Position numbers and translations under genes: made by a program
Part shown: positions 13,996-21,364 of the stretch, in pieces
Position numbering within the stretch: the first letter of the stretch is position 1
Layout: each line of letters opens with the position of its first letter
IMG/VR virus record: IMGVR_UViG_3300037882_003476
Span: 1 to 22,818 of that record
Direction: 5' to 3' (one strand)
Origin: a virus
DNA length: 22,818 bases
Notes under the pieces: generated by a model
Told to the model about the DNA's origin: nothing
What the model saw: only the letters and a program-made list of their open reading frames with translations
Databases searched by the model: none

Positions 13996-14466
13996 TTAGT
14001 TGCTGGCAGTGGGCTTTTTCTTGGCAGCGCTCTGCTTCATGAGGTCCCAGACCTCCTGTGCGAGAGCGCCCTTCTTCCGTGGATCGTCCTCGGCTTCGAT
14101 CTGCTTATTCAGATCGTCGATGCGGAGGGTGATGTCTTCAGTGGTGGCGGCTCCAGCAGGGGCTGTGCCGGGCAGCTGAGGCTCTGCCACGCCAGCGGAT
14201 GCGAGGGCGTCATTGATGGCAGACTGGAGCCTTGCCTCATGGTCTGTGGCAGCCTGGGTGAGGGCGGCGGTGTGTGCCTCCCGGAGCTGCTCCACAGCGG
14301 CGGTGTGCTCTGCGCGGAGAGCCTCCAGCTGCGTGGCATGAGTGGCCTCCAGCTGCGTGGTGGCCTCTGTCACTGCCTGAGCTGAGGCTTGCTGGAGGGT
14401 TGCAAGCTCTGCCTCTTTCTGAGACAGAGCTTCCGTTAACTGGGCGATTTTAGCTGAGTTGAACAT
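13996..14466 (-). CDS. Scaffolding-like coiled-coil protein
   Basis: 156 residues, ATG start. Residues 5-75 are a continuous heptad-rich coiled coil (ALSQKEAELATLQQASAQ onward). A Pro/Gly/Ala linker follows (about 91-106), then an acidic-basic helical region (ITLRIDDLNKQIEAEDD) and a Lys-rich end (SAAKKKPTASN). A long coiled coil, a flexible hinge and a basic C-terminal coat-binding tail are typical of head scaffolds. It lies between the S49 protease and the capsid gene, where lambda-type phages encode their scaffold. A protease-cleavage role cannot be seen from the sequence. Confidence 0.75.
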   Translation of the reverse strand: MFNSAKIAQLTEALSQKEAELATLQQASAQAVTEATTQLEATHATQLEALRAEHTAAVEQLREAHTAALTQAATDHEARLQSAINDALASAGVAEPQLPGTAPAGAATTEDITLRIDDLNKQIEAEDDPRKKGALAQEVWDLMKQSAAKKKPTASN

Positions 14467-14498
14467 GACTGGCTCGGCCGCATGTCAATGCAGCAGAA

Positions 14499-15383
14499 CT
14501 AGCCGATGAGGTCCCCCACGTAGTCATCCAGCGTGGCGGTGGTGAGTGCGTCCACCAGCTTCCGCTCATGGCCTGTGCCGCAGTCCATCCACTGACCTTC
14601 CATGGTGGACTGAGCCACTTCTCTGTGTGCGGTGACTGCCTGCCTGAACTCAGCGTAACAGCGGTCCACACTGCCTTGCAGGTGAGCGCGCTCCTGCTCT
14701 GTGATGGGCCGCCAATCTGCTCCCATGGTCTTCATCTCTCCTGCCTTCAGCACCTGCATGTTCAGCCCTTCGTCTGTGTACCAGCGCGAGGCATCCAGCA
14801 GGGCGATGTAGACGCCGATGCTGCCGACGATGGCGGACTCTCCCGCAGCGATGAGGTCTGTCTGCGAGGCGAGGTAGTAGGCAGCGGAGCAGCACATACC
14901 GCTGATGTAAGTGTGGACCTCCTTCTCCTTCGTCAGCTGCGCGATGCGCTGCGCGGTCTCCTTCACTCCCACAGTGCTGCCGCCTGGGGAATTCATGTCT
15001 AGCACGATGGTGTCCACTCGCTTGTCCCCCGCTGCGAGTGAGAGCGCTGAGTCCACGTCATCCAAGTCTACAGCACCGTAGCACTGCATCTCCAGCATGG
15101 TCAGTGACTTGTCGATCGCGCCATGCAGCTTGATCACTGCGACATTCCCATGGCGGGTGTAGATCATCTCCTGCCGGACGAGCGGCTCGGTGGCTTTCAT
15201 CATGCGCTCATACTCCAGCCAGTCCGAGGAGACACGGCCAGCGCTGCCGATGGCCTCCTGATGCGGTGAGACGTCTCCTCTCATGCGAGCGAGCAGTGCT
15301 GTCTCGAATGCCTGGCGTGCAGGCGTGTGGAGCATGAGTGGGCTGGCGAAGAGCTTGGCGAAAAGGTGGGGGTATTGTCTCAT
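14499..15383 (-). CDS. S49-family head maturation protease
   Basis: 294 residues; the ATG overlaps the portal stop (ATGA). Motifs: VAVIKLHGAI (81-90), VLDMNSPGG (127-135), the catalytic serine in GMCCSAAYYLAS at Ser166, IVGSIGVY (185-192), and the base lysine Lys218 in GEMKTMGADWRPIT, corresponding to the SppA/S49 Lys that precedes the W/F-RP-IT-like segment. The Ser-Lys dyad is intact. Lambda gpC and relatives cleave scaffold and portal during head maturation, and this one probably acts on the adjacent scaffold and possibly on the capsid N terminus. The length fits a stand-alone protease without a fused C-terminal scaffold, which is encoded separately next door. Confidence 0.9.
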   Translation of the reverse strand: MRQYPHLFAKLFASPLMLHTPARQAFETALLARMRGDVSPHQEAIGSAGRVSSDWLEYERMMKATEPLVRQEMIYTRHGNVAVIKLHGAIDKSLTMLEMQCYGAVDLDDVDSALSLAAGDKRVDTIVLDMNSPGGSTVGVKETAQRIAQLTKEKEVHTYISGMCCSAAYYLASQTDLIAAGESAIVGSIGVYIALLDASRWYTDEGLNMQVLKAGEMKTMGADWRPITEQERAHLQGSVDRCYAEFRQAVTAHREVAQSTMEGQWMDCGTGHERKLVDALTTATLDDYVGDLIG

Positions 15384-16969
15384 GCTTCGGAGGATGCTTC
15401 AGGGTCTGTGGAGTCTTCTGGGTCTGGCTGTGCCTTGTCTTTTTTGGCTGGGGGCGCGTCTGTGGGACCGGGCTGGAATTGCTGGCCTGCCTTGCCGGGG
15501 AATACCTCTGCATACTGCAGCTCCACACCGTAAAGCTCCTTCGCGGAGAGGCACTCCCGCTTGGCGAAGGCGACCTCTGCCACACGCTGGCGGATGCGCT
15601 TTTTCCAGAAGACGCCCTGTGCTCCCCACTCGTCTAGCCAAGTCGTTAGGCCGCAGTCCAACTGAATGACGGAGAGGTTGCCTTCGCGCCCTCTGTCGAT
15701 GGTCATGTCTGCCTGGCCGATCCACTCTACTTGCCTCCACCAGTTGGCTGGGCCTGCGGGCAGTCTGCCTGCCTTGATCTCCTTGGCGATGTGGTAGCCG
15801 AAGTAGCGGTTGCAGCGCTTTGCCATGCGATACTGTCGATTGGTCACCCACCTCTTGATCTCCGCCATGATGTAACGGATGCCGGGTCCGGTGACTCCGC
15901 TGATGTCGCATAGTGCCTCGAAGGGCAGGTCCACCGCGAAGCAGCAATCCTGCAAAACTGCACGCTCGAACTCGCGGTTGTTTTGGCTGGGGCGGTCATC
16001 TGTCAGCACCTTCGCGGTGACACCCTGGGGGAGCAGTGGCACCTGCGCACCGGAGCCTACTAGCTCCCAATTCACGTTCGTGGTGCTGTTGTCCGGCATA
16101 CGCGCCGGAGTCTGTAGCATGGGGCCAAGCATCCCTCCTCCGGGTGCGGTGAGTGTGGCTGTGGCGGACTGCTCCAGCACGGTGCCCACTCTTGCATTGG
16201 CCTTGATGCCGCTCTTCCAAAAGCCTCGCGTCTCGACGATGTCGATCATGTTCACCACTGCTGCGGCGAGGATGCTGACTGCGCGGATCATACCGCGTGC
16301 ATCCAAGCTGCCGATGTAGATGGCATCACGACTCTCGATGTCGGTGTAAGAGTCGCTGATGCCGTTGCGCACACAGTAGCCGATGTGCTTGTCGAACCGA
16401 TCCAGATGAATGCCATCACGCCAGGTGTCTCCGGTGTGTCTGCCATTCACGATCTGGTGGCCTTCGTAGTACGCGCAGCGCGCACCTCCGCTGGAGGTCT
16501 CTGTGAGCACCTGTAGGAGGTCGCCATCCCGGAAGGCGGTGAGGTTATCCATGGGCTGGCTCTCGAAGAAATCAAACTTGCCTGCGCGGTCGTAAATCTC
16601 TGCGCTGCCTGCGCGGGCCATGAAGTTCTCAAAGGCCATCTCATTCCAGCTTTCGTTGCGCGTATTCGGCTGCGGAGTCACGAAGCCGATGAGCTTGGAG
16701 GTGCCGTGGACGAGGCGACGAGCGAAGCCGAAATGGTTGTAGAGCCACTGCACACGACGAGCGATCTCGGTGCGTGTGAGGGTGTCCGACCAGTTTCGGG
16801 GATTGGTGTCCCTCCAGTAGAGGTAGCCACGATTCGGGCTGGAGTTGGCCGCTTGGTAATTGCTGAAGCCGGGCACCAAGAGGAATGCGCTGGACTGCTG
16901 CTGCGCGGGTGCTGCGTCAATAATTCTTGACGGTGCTGCGGTGCGTTGGGCTTTGGTTTTGCGGCTCAT
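15380..16969 (-). CDS. Portal protein (lambda gpB-type)
   Basis: 529 residues; the ATG overlaps the stop of the upstream gene by one base. Long helical N terminus with RRVQWLYNHFGFARRLVHG (46-64), a RDGDLLQVLTETSSGG region (about 146-161), a wing region, and the clip/stem segment DLPFEALCDISGVTGPGIRY with the conserved SGVT. The C-terminal third is Pro/Gly-rich and then disordered. The pattern matches lambda portal proteins and the length (lambda gpB is 533) is almost the same. It lies between the gpW-position gene and the head protease. The dodecameric portal forms the DNA entry vertex. Confidence 0.9.
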   Translation of the reverse strand: MSRKTKAQRTAAPSRIIDAAPAQQQSSAFLLVPGFSNYQAANSSPNRGYLYWRDTNPRNWSDTLTRTEIARRVQWLYNHFGFARRLVHGTSKLIGFVTPQPNTRNESWNEMAFENFMARAGSAEIYDRAGKFDFFESQPMDNLTAFRDGDLLQVLTETSSGGARCAYYEGHQIVNGRHTGDTWRDGIHLDRFDKHIGYCVRNGISDSYTDIESRDAIYIGSLDARGMIRAVSILAAAVVNMIDIVETRGFWKSGIKANARVGTVLEQSATATLTAPGGGMLGPMLQTPARMPDNSTTNVNWELVGSGAQVPLLPQGVTAKVLTDDRPSQNNREFERAVLQDCCFAVDLPFEALCDISGVTGPGIRYIMAEIKRWVTNRQYRMAKRCNRYFGYHIAKEIKAGRLPAGPANWWRQVEWIGQADMTIDRGREGNLSVIQLDCGLTTWLDEWGAQGVFWKKRIRQRVAEVAFAKRECLSAKELYGVELQYAEVFPGKAGQQFQPGPTDAPPAKKDKAQPDPEDSTDPEASSEA

Positions 16970-17268
16970 CAGGATGCCACGCAGCCAGCGTCAAAGCGCA
17001 CATGAACGGTGCCGTTGTTTGGCGCTGCTGCGATGGTCTCTCCTAACTGCTGAAGTGCGGCGATGCAGGTGGCGATGAAGGCACGCTGCTCTGCTGGTGT
17101 GGTGAGGGTGAGCCCAGAGAGGGAGGAGCCGTCTCTGCTGCTGCTGGTGGCGTGAATGTTCAGCACCTGCCTCTGCATGAGTGCGTCCAGCGCCTGCTTC
17201 CAGAACTCGCGGATCTGGGTAGTGGTGTAGTGCTCTACGAGCGATGCAACGAGGATGGGATCAGACAC
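16969..17268 (-). CDS. Small protein at the gpW position
   Basis: 99 residues from a GTG (17268); no in-frame ATG occurs before residue 31. Helix LVEHYTTTQIREFWKQALDALM (9-30), a polar SSSRDGSSLSG turn (42-52), a second helix PAEQRAFIATCIAALQQL, and a strand-like GTVHVRFDAG end. Lambda gpW (68 residues) sits in the same place, between large terminase and portal, and closes the head channel. Family identity is not demonstrated; the match is position plus the helix-loop-helix layout. Confidence 0.5.
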   Translation of the reverse strand: MSDPILVASLVEHYTTTQIREFWKQALDALMQRQVLNIHATSSSRDGSSLSGLTLTTPAEQRAFIATCIAALQQLGETIAAAPNNGTVHVRFDAGCVAS

Positions 17269-17283
17269 GAGTCTGAGGGGGCG

Positions 17284-17520
17284 TCAATCTGCGGCCTCTG
17301 CTGCGGGCGGCGGCTGCTGTGGCTGCTCTGTGGCCTGGGCTGCTGCGGCTGCCTCACGCTCTGCTGCCTTAAGCCTTCGCTTGGTCTCCACTCCCTTCAG
17401 CTGGTTCAGTCTGCTCTGCTCTGGGTCTCTGGCCTTGGTCGGTCCCGTGGTCCTCCCTCCCTTGGCTCCTATCTTGGCCAGGTATCGCGAGATGGGGTTG
17501 CTTTTCTTTTTCGGTGGCAT
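17284..17520 (-). CDS. Small basic protein with IGAKGG motif
   Basis: 78 residues, ATG start. Lys-rich N terminus (MPPKKKSNPISRYLAK), a Gly-containing IGAKGGRTTGPTKARDPEQS (residues 17-36), a basic helix (LKGVETKRRLKAAEREAAA) and a disordered Gln/Pro/Ala end. Small phage proteins with a K-G-G-x-A/T pattern are common but unassigned, and a DNA or RNA binding role is possible. The N terminus lies inside another frame's ORF (17369-17653); of the two, this frame looks more protein-like over the shared part. Confidence 0.6.
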   Translation of the reverse strand: MPPKKKSNPISRYLAKIGAKGGRTTGPTKARDPEQSRLNQLKGVETKRRLKAAEREAAAAAQATEQPQQPPPAAEAAD

Positions 17521-17653
17521 GCTCGGGCGTTACCAAAACAAGGCAGCCTCGACAAGGGGCACGGATGATGAGTCCGCGTGCTTTCAAAGGCTCCAGCTCT
17601 TTTGCGAGCGTGGCAAGGATGAGTTCGAGATCGGTGTAAGGTGGATTGCTCAT
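17369..17653 (-). CDS. Possible small protein overlapping the IGAKGG-motif gene
   Basis: 94 codons from ATG at 17653 near the large-terminase stop. The first 44 residues (MSNPPYTDLELILATLAKEL, then EPLKARGLIIRAPCRGC) look like a real folded segment. After the other ORF's ATG (17520) the sequence becomes a low-complexity Gln/Arg/Gly run typical of a shadow frame. Possible readings: a genuine overlapping gene, a +1 frameshift fusion into the 78-residue frame, or a sequencing error. No slippery heptamer is present at the junction. Confidence 0.4.
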   Translation of the reverse strand: MSNPPYTDLELILATLAKELEPLKARGLIIRAPCRGCLVLVTPEHATEKEKQPHLAIPGQDRSQGREDHGTDQGQRPRAEQTEPAEGSGDQAKA

Positions 17654-17677
17654 GTAAGCTGCTTACTTGGCTATGCG

Positions 17678-19684
17678 TCAATGTTTCAGGGCTGCGGCTT
17701 CTTTCTCTGCTCTCTCTCTCTCGGCTCGTTGCTGGGCTTCTCTGAGGGCGAGAGCGGGCGCGAGAACATACCAGCCGACGTCATTCATTTTCATGGCGTC
17801 GCCAAAATCGTTCTTGGTTTTCGGCTCTGCCCACAGCCACTGCCTACGCTTTTGGTTGTAGCCGAATTTCTCCGCGCACAGCTCTGAGACGAAGCCGGGA
17901 TCCTGCTGAATCTCCACAGGGAAATGCACGCGTGCCACTCCGAGTGGGCGAGCTACTCCAGCTTTCTCTGCATCTCGCAGCTCCTTGAATCTGCCGAAGG
18001 TTTTGTTGTAGAGCTGATCCTTGAAGTTGTCGTCACTGAAGCGGTAGCACCACAGTGGCCACGCATTGTGCGTGGTGTTAGGCGGGTCTCCTGAACGAGG
18101 CCAGACGAGGTCTCGTGCGCTGCGCATCCGCATTCCCTCCTGTCCCCAAACGGACACGAAGCGGTAGATGGGCAGGCTGCGTTCATCCATGCCCATGTAG
18201 GTGCTGACGACGAAGTCTCTCACGTCCTTCTGGATGTAGCCTTCATCGATGATGCCCTTGTAGACGACGGGGTCCACACGCTGCTCCAGTGGGGTGTCCT
18301 CTGGCCAGTGCAGCACTCTCACGGGCCTGTCTGCTTCCTCCATGAGTGCGGCGAAGCTGAGGCTCTCTCCCCAGTCGATGACGTAGCTGTCACCATTGGT
18401 CATGTAGGCTCGCTTCACCCATTTCCTTGCGACCTGCTGCACGTCACATGCCATCAGTACGATGGCTGGTGGCACGGGGCACTCTCCTCTTCGGTAGGGG
18501 GATACCATCTGGTAGATGTCGTTGTCCTGCACCTCGATGCTCTTCTGCTTCCAGCCTCTGGCAAGTCTGCCACGCATGAAGGTCTTGAGCTTGTCTTCCT
18601 CTGGGTCTTCCACGGCCTCTAGCCACTCTGTGACGAGCACGGGCCAGGTGGCTGTGGGGAAGGTGCTCATGAGGTCATCTAGCTGCAGGCTGAAGATGCC
18701 GGGCACTGCCTTGATGGGGTCTGCCTCCGTGCGGGTGGAGAGCAGTGTGCGGCGGCGGATCATCCATGCCTTCCAGCACTCATGAATGTGGCCACCACTG
18801 GTGCCGAGTGGTGCTGGCAGCCGCTCCCTCTCTGTGAGTGGCTGGCTCTGCGCGTAGGCTCCGTAGCTGTGCGTGTGGCAGTCTGCGTTCACGCAGCGCA
18901 GGTGGATGCCTGTGCGCATGGCGTTGTAGTCCCATGCTCCGAGCAGATCCTTGCAATGGGAATACATGATGCGCTCCCACTCCACGGTCTGCACGGTGCC
19001 GCAGTGCGGGCAGGGAAAGTGGTGCTGGTGCTTGCTGCCCTTCAGCCATTCCTGCGTGATGTTGTCCTCATAGTTCTCCGGTTTGCTGAGCTCGATGCTG
19101 ATGAAGTTGCTCTGCTTCTTTCCACGCTCTCTGCCCACTGCGGTGGCGGCTTTGTTACGATAGGTGTCGGTCTCATCGAAGATGGCGAGGCCGACACTTT
19201 TGTTCGCCAGCTCCCCGAGTGAGTTGCTACCGCAGAGGTAGCCGACGAGCCCCTTGAAGGAGAGGGTGAGGTTCGCGAGATCGTCCTCGTTCTCACTGAT
19301 GGAACCTTGTACCGCCTTGCATGCGCGGAGCATGGGCTTGAGTCGCTCCTTGCTGATCCTTCGCATCTCATCGCGCACGTCGATGACGTACAGGAAGTTG
19401 CGGCAGACGTAGCGGACGTAGTAGCAAATGTAGATGAGCAGCACCAGGGTGACTCCGGTTTGGCTGCTCTTCTTCACGATGACGCGGTTGTATTTCCGGC
19501 TCTGAATGATCTCCCACAGGTCCGTGGGCAGTGGGTTCAAGTCGGGGTCATAGGGGCCGGGGAAGTCGCCACTCTCCTTCGTGGAGAGCTTGATGTTTTC
19601 CTTGGCCCAGTCTCTGAGGCTCTGTGTGGGACGAGGCGCGAAGACCTCTCGCATGAGTGCTGCCACTCGTTGTCTCAGAGTCAT
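17678..19684 (-). CDS. terL: Terminase large subunit, GpA type
   Basis: 668 residues; the ATG overlaps the small-terminase stop (ATGA) and is one of the few starts with a GGAGG-type motif in front (spacing 4). Domains: N-terminal ATPase with a Walker A-like KSSQTGVT (72-79, Lys replaced by Val as in lambda, which has a nonstandard loop), Walker B LAIFDETD (166-173), and a zinc-knuckle set PCPHC (224-228) with Cys264 and Cys269. The nuclease region contains MACDVQ (411-416) and NDFGDAMKM (625-633) with the acidic metal ligands. Size is close to lambda gpA (641). It packages and cuts concatemeric DNA, which implies cos-type ends, though the end type cannot be proved here. Confidence 0.95.
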   Translation of the reverse strand: MTLRQRVAALMREVFAPRPTQSLRDWAKENIKLSTKESGDFPGPYDPDLNPLPTDLWEIIQSRKYNRVIVKKSSQTGVTLVLLIYICYYVRYVCRNFLYVIDVRDEMRRISKERLKPMLRACKAVQGSISENEDDLANLTLSFKGLVGYLCGSNSLGELANKSVGLAIFDETDTYRNKAATAVGRERGKKQSNFISIELSKPENYEDNITQEWLKGSKHQHHFPCPHCGTVQTVEWERIMYSHCKDLLGAWDYNAMRTGIHLRCVNADCHTHSYGAYAQSQPLTERERLPAPLGTSGGHIHECWKAWMIRRRTLLSTRTEADPIKAVPGIFSLQLDDLMSTFPTATWPVLVTEWLEAVEDPEEDKLKTFMRGRLARGWKQKSIEVQDNDIYQMVSPYRRGECPVPPAIVLMACDVQQVARKWVKRAYMTNGDSYVIDWGESLSFAALMEEADRPVRVLHWPEDTPLEQRVDPVVYKGIIDEGYIQKDVRDFVVSTYMGMDERSLPIYRFVSVWGQEGMRMRSARDLVWPRSGDPPNTTHNAWPLWCYRFSDDNFKDQLYNKTFGRFKELRDAEKAGVARPLGVARVHFPVEIQQDPGFVSELCAEKFGYNQKRRQWLWAEPKTKNDFGDAMKMNDVGWYVLAPALALREAQQRAERERAEKEAAALKH

Positions 19685-20721
19685 GCTGCCTCCAGTGCGA
19701 AGGGTTCCACTGGCTGGCTGAAGTCTGACTCTGCGAGGTGGCTGAAGACGCTATCCAGCTCTGACTGGTAGACGGGCTCGAGAGTCTCAAATGTCTCACG
19801 TGAGACTCCTGCCTTCGTGCAGATGCGGACGCAGAGCGAGCGCAGGGACTGGTTCACCACATGCAGCCTCTCGCTGAGTATGTGCTCTGCCTCTGACCAT
19901 GCTCTGCCCTCACGTGACATGATCTTCTCGGCATCTCTCTGGAACTCACGGTAGCGCGTGAGGACGGCATCGTAGCTGCGCTCCGCGAGAATGAAACGAG
20001 ACGAGTCTGTCTTGTCCTCGCGTGCTGCGTCTCTCTCCTGCCTGGCGTCATGCACGTCCTGCTCGAGCTGCTCCAGCTTGGCCGCGAAGCCCATGTCCTC
20101 TGGCCGTAGCTGAGTCCTCCTCTGCTGGAGTGGTGGTGGCGTGCTGCTGGCTGGTGCTGCTGGTGGAGCTGCTGCTGTGCGAGGTGCTGAGGATGGTGCC
20201 GCAGGTGCAGGAGGGGTGCTGCGCGGGCCTGCTGCGGAGGCTGCATCCAGGATGCGCTTTGGCACCTGGTGCTTCATATGCCGTGTCCACCATGCTGGCA
20301 TGGAGGCTGGGTCATCCAGTGGCGGCAGGTCGCTCTTCTGTCTGCCGAGGCTGACCCAGCGCTTGATGGTGCGGGCGTCGTTTGGCTTCTGGCCATAGAT
20401 GGGCTCGTAGTCTTGCAGGCGTCGCTGGTAGGTCTCACGCGTGACTCGCTTCACCACGGTGCTGGTGTCTGGGACGAGGTCCGCTATCTCTGCGAGCTCT
20501 CCTTTGGTGAGCCTGCCTCCGGTGCTCCACCTGCGCAGAAGGACGGAGAGCCGCATGCGTGCGTGCTGCTCTGTGAGCTCTGTACTGCATGCGAGCTGAT
20601 GCATGAGCTCACGATCTGGAGCGCCGAGGGTGCTGCCCTCTGAGATGCGCTTGATGAGGTTCCTCATGCTCGCAGACATGACTTTCTCTGCGATCTCTGG
20701 TGTGATGGTGATGTCAGCCAT
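19681..20721 (-). CDS. Terminase small subunit candidate
   Basis: 346 residues from the ATG at 20721, which overlaps the upstream stop by 8 nt; a longer frame to 20832 would add 37 shadow-like residues. Order: a helical N-terminal region (1-60), a helix-turn-helix-like segment with RETYQRRLQDYEPIYGQKPN (95-114), then ARTIKRWVSLG (116-126), and PPLDDPASMPAWWTRHMK (133-150). The wording PPLDDP-x-x-M-x-x-W-W is common in small terminases and DNA-recognition partners of GpA. An Ala/Pro/Ser linker (160-205) leads to a coiled coil (212-300) and a C-terminal tail that would contact the large subunit. It is larger than typical Nu1 (181) because of the linker and coil. Gene order supports it strongly. 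Confidence 0.75.
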   Translation of the reverse strand: MADITITPEIAEKVMSASMRNLIKRISEGSTLGAPDRELMHQLACSTELTEQHARMRLSVLLRRWSTGGRLTKGELAEIADLVPDTSTVVKRVTRETYQRRLQDYEPIYGQKPNDARTIKRWVSLGRQKSDLPPLDDPASMPAWWTRHMKHQVPKRILDAASAAGPRSTPPAPAAPSSAPRTAAAPPAAPASSTPPPLQQRRTQLRPEDMGFAAKLEQLEQDVHDARQERDAAREDKTDSSRFILAERSYDAVLTRYREFQRDAEKIMSREGRAWSEAEHILSERLHVVNQSLRSLCVRICTKAGVSRETFETLEPVYQSELDSVFSHLAESDFSQPVEPFALEAA

Positions 20722-21364
20722 GGTGGGGCAGGGAGCTGAGCCACTCCCGGTGGAATGCACCGAGGGTGGCGTCGTTGAAGAGGGTGATCTGCTCGGTGTT
20801 GTCCGAGCTGCGGATGTTCGCACTGCCCTCAATGACGTAGTGATCTGAGCCGATGGGTAGGCAGATGATCTTCGCGTGGCAGCGTGTGATGATGAGGTCT
20901 GCTACGGGCTTCAGAATGCTGGCCACTGCCTGGCACTCTCTGCCTCCCTCCAGCCTGGCGAAGTAATGCGAGGCGACGATGGTGATGCTGCCGAGGAGCC
21001 CGAGTGCCTTCCACTTGGCCAGGGCAGTGGCGTTTGCCTGACTGAGCCCAAGCGTGGCGATGAAGAGGTCTGGGCAGTGCGCTGCGGGGTGGTGCCGGAG
21101 GATGGCCCCGATGATGTCGCACAAGACGAAGTCACCACAGAGAGCGCAGTGGGTATGCTCTCCTGGTGCTGGTAGGTGTGGCAGGATGCTCTGCGCATTC
21201 TCTGGCCGGATGAGCGCCTTGATCCCTCTGCGGCTAGCCTTGTCTTCTGCCTTGGCCTTGATGGTGAGGATGCGTGTCCTGGCGAGGGCGAACTGTGGGC
21301 CTCGGGGGGGTGCGTCCAGGCTGGCAAGGACTGCGGTCAGGTCCGTGTTGAGCTCAACATCCAT
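20714..21364 (-). CDS. Phospholipase-D-like nuclease candidate
   Basis: 216 residues from the ATG at 21364 (GTG three bases before); overlaps the methyltransferase by 11 nt. Residue numbers here count from the GTG. Single HKD-type active site: H164-x-K166 (CHAKIICLP) followed by GSAN (181-184) and Glu192, the order seen in PLD-fold enzymes. The usual D four residues after the K is displaced. A Cys/His cluster (H73, C74, C77, C83) could hold zinc. PLD-fold members include phosphodiesterases, nucleases and the restriction enzyme BfiI, and single-motif forms dimerise. Next to a methyltransferase, a nuclease role is plausible but unproven. Confidence 0.7.
   Translation of the reverse strand: MDVELNTDLTAVLASLDAPPRGPQFALARTRILTIKAKAEDKASRRGIKALIRPENAQSILPHLPAPGEHTHCALCGDFVLCDIIGAILRHHPAAHCPDLFIATLGLSQANATALAKWKALGLLGSITIVASHYFARLEGGRECQAVASILKPVADLIITRCHAKIICLPIGSDHYVIEGSANIRSSDNTEQITLFNDATLGAFHREWLSSLPHHG

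Noticed and set aside
20722-20832. A longer start for the small terminase
   Set aside because: The added residues (Ser/Pro/Thr-rich) lie within the well-supported PLD-like gene in another frame. The ATG at 20721 overlaps that gene's stop in the usual way.
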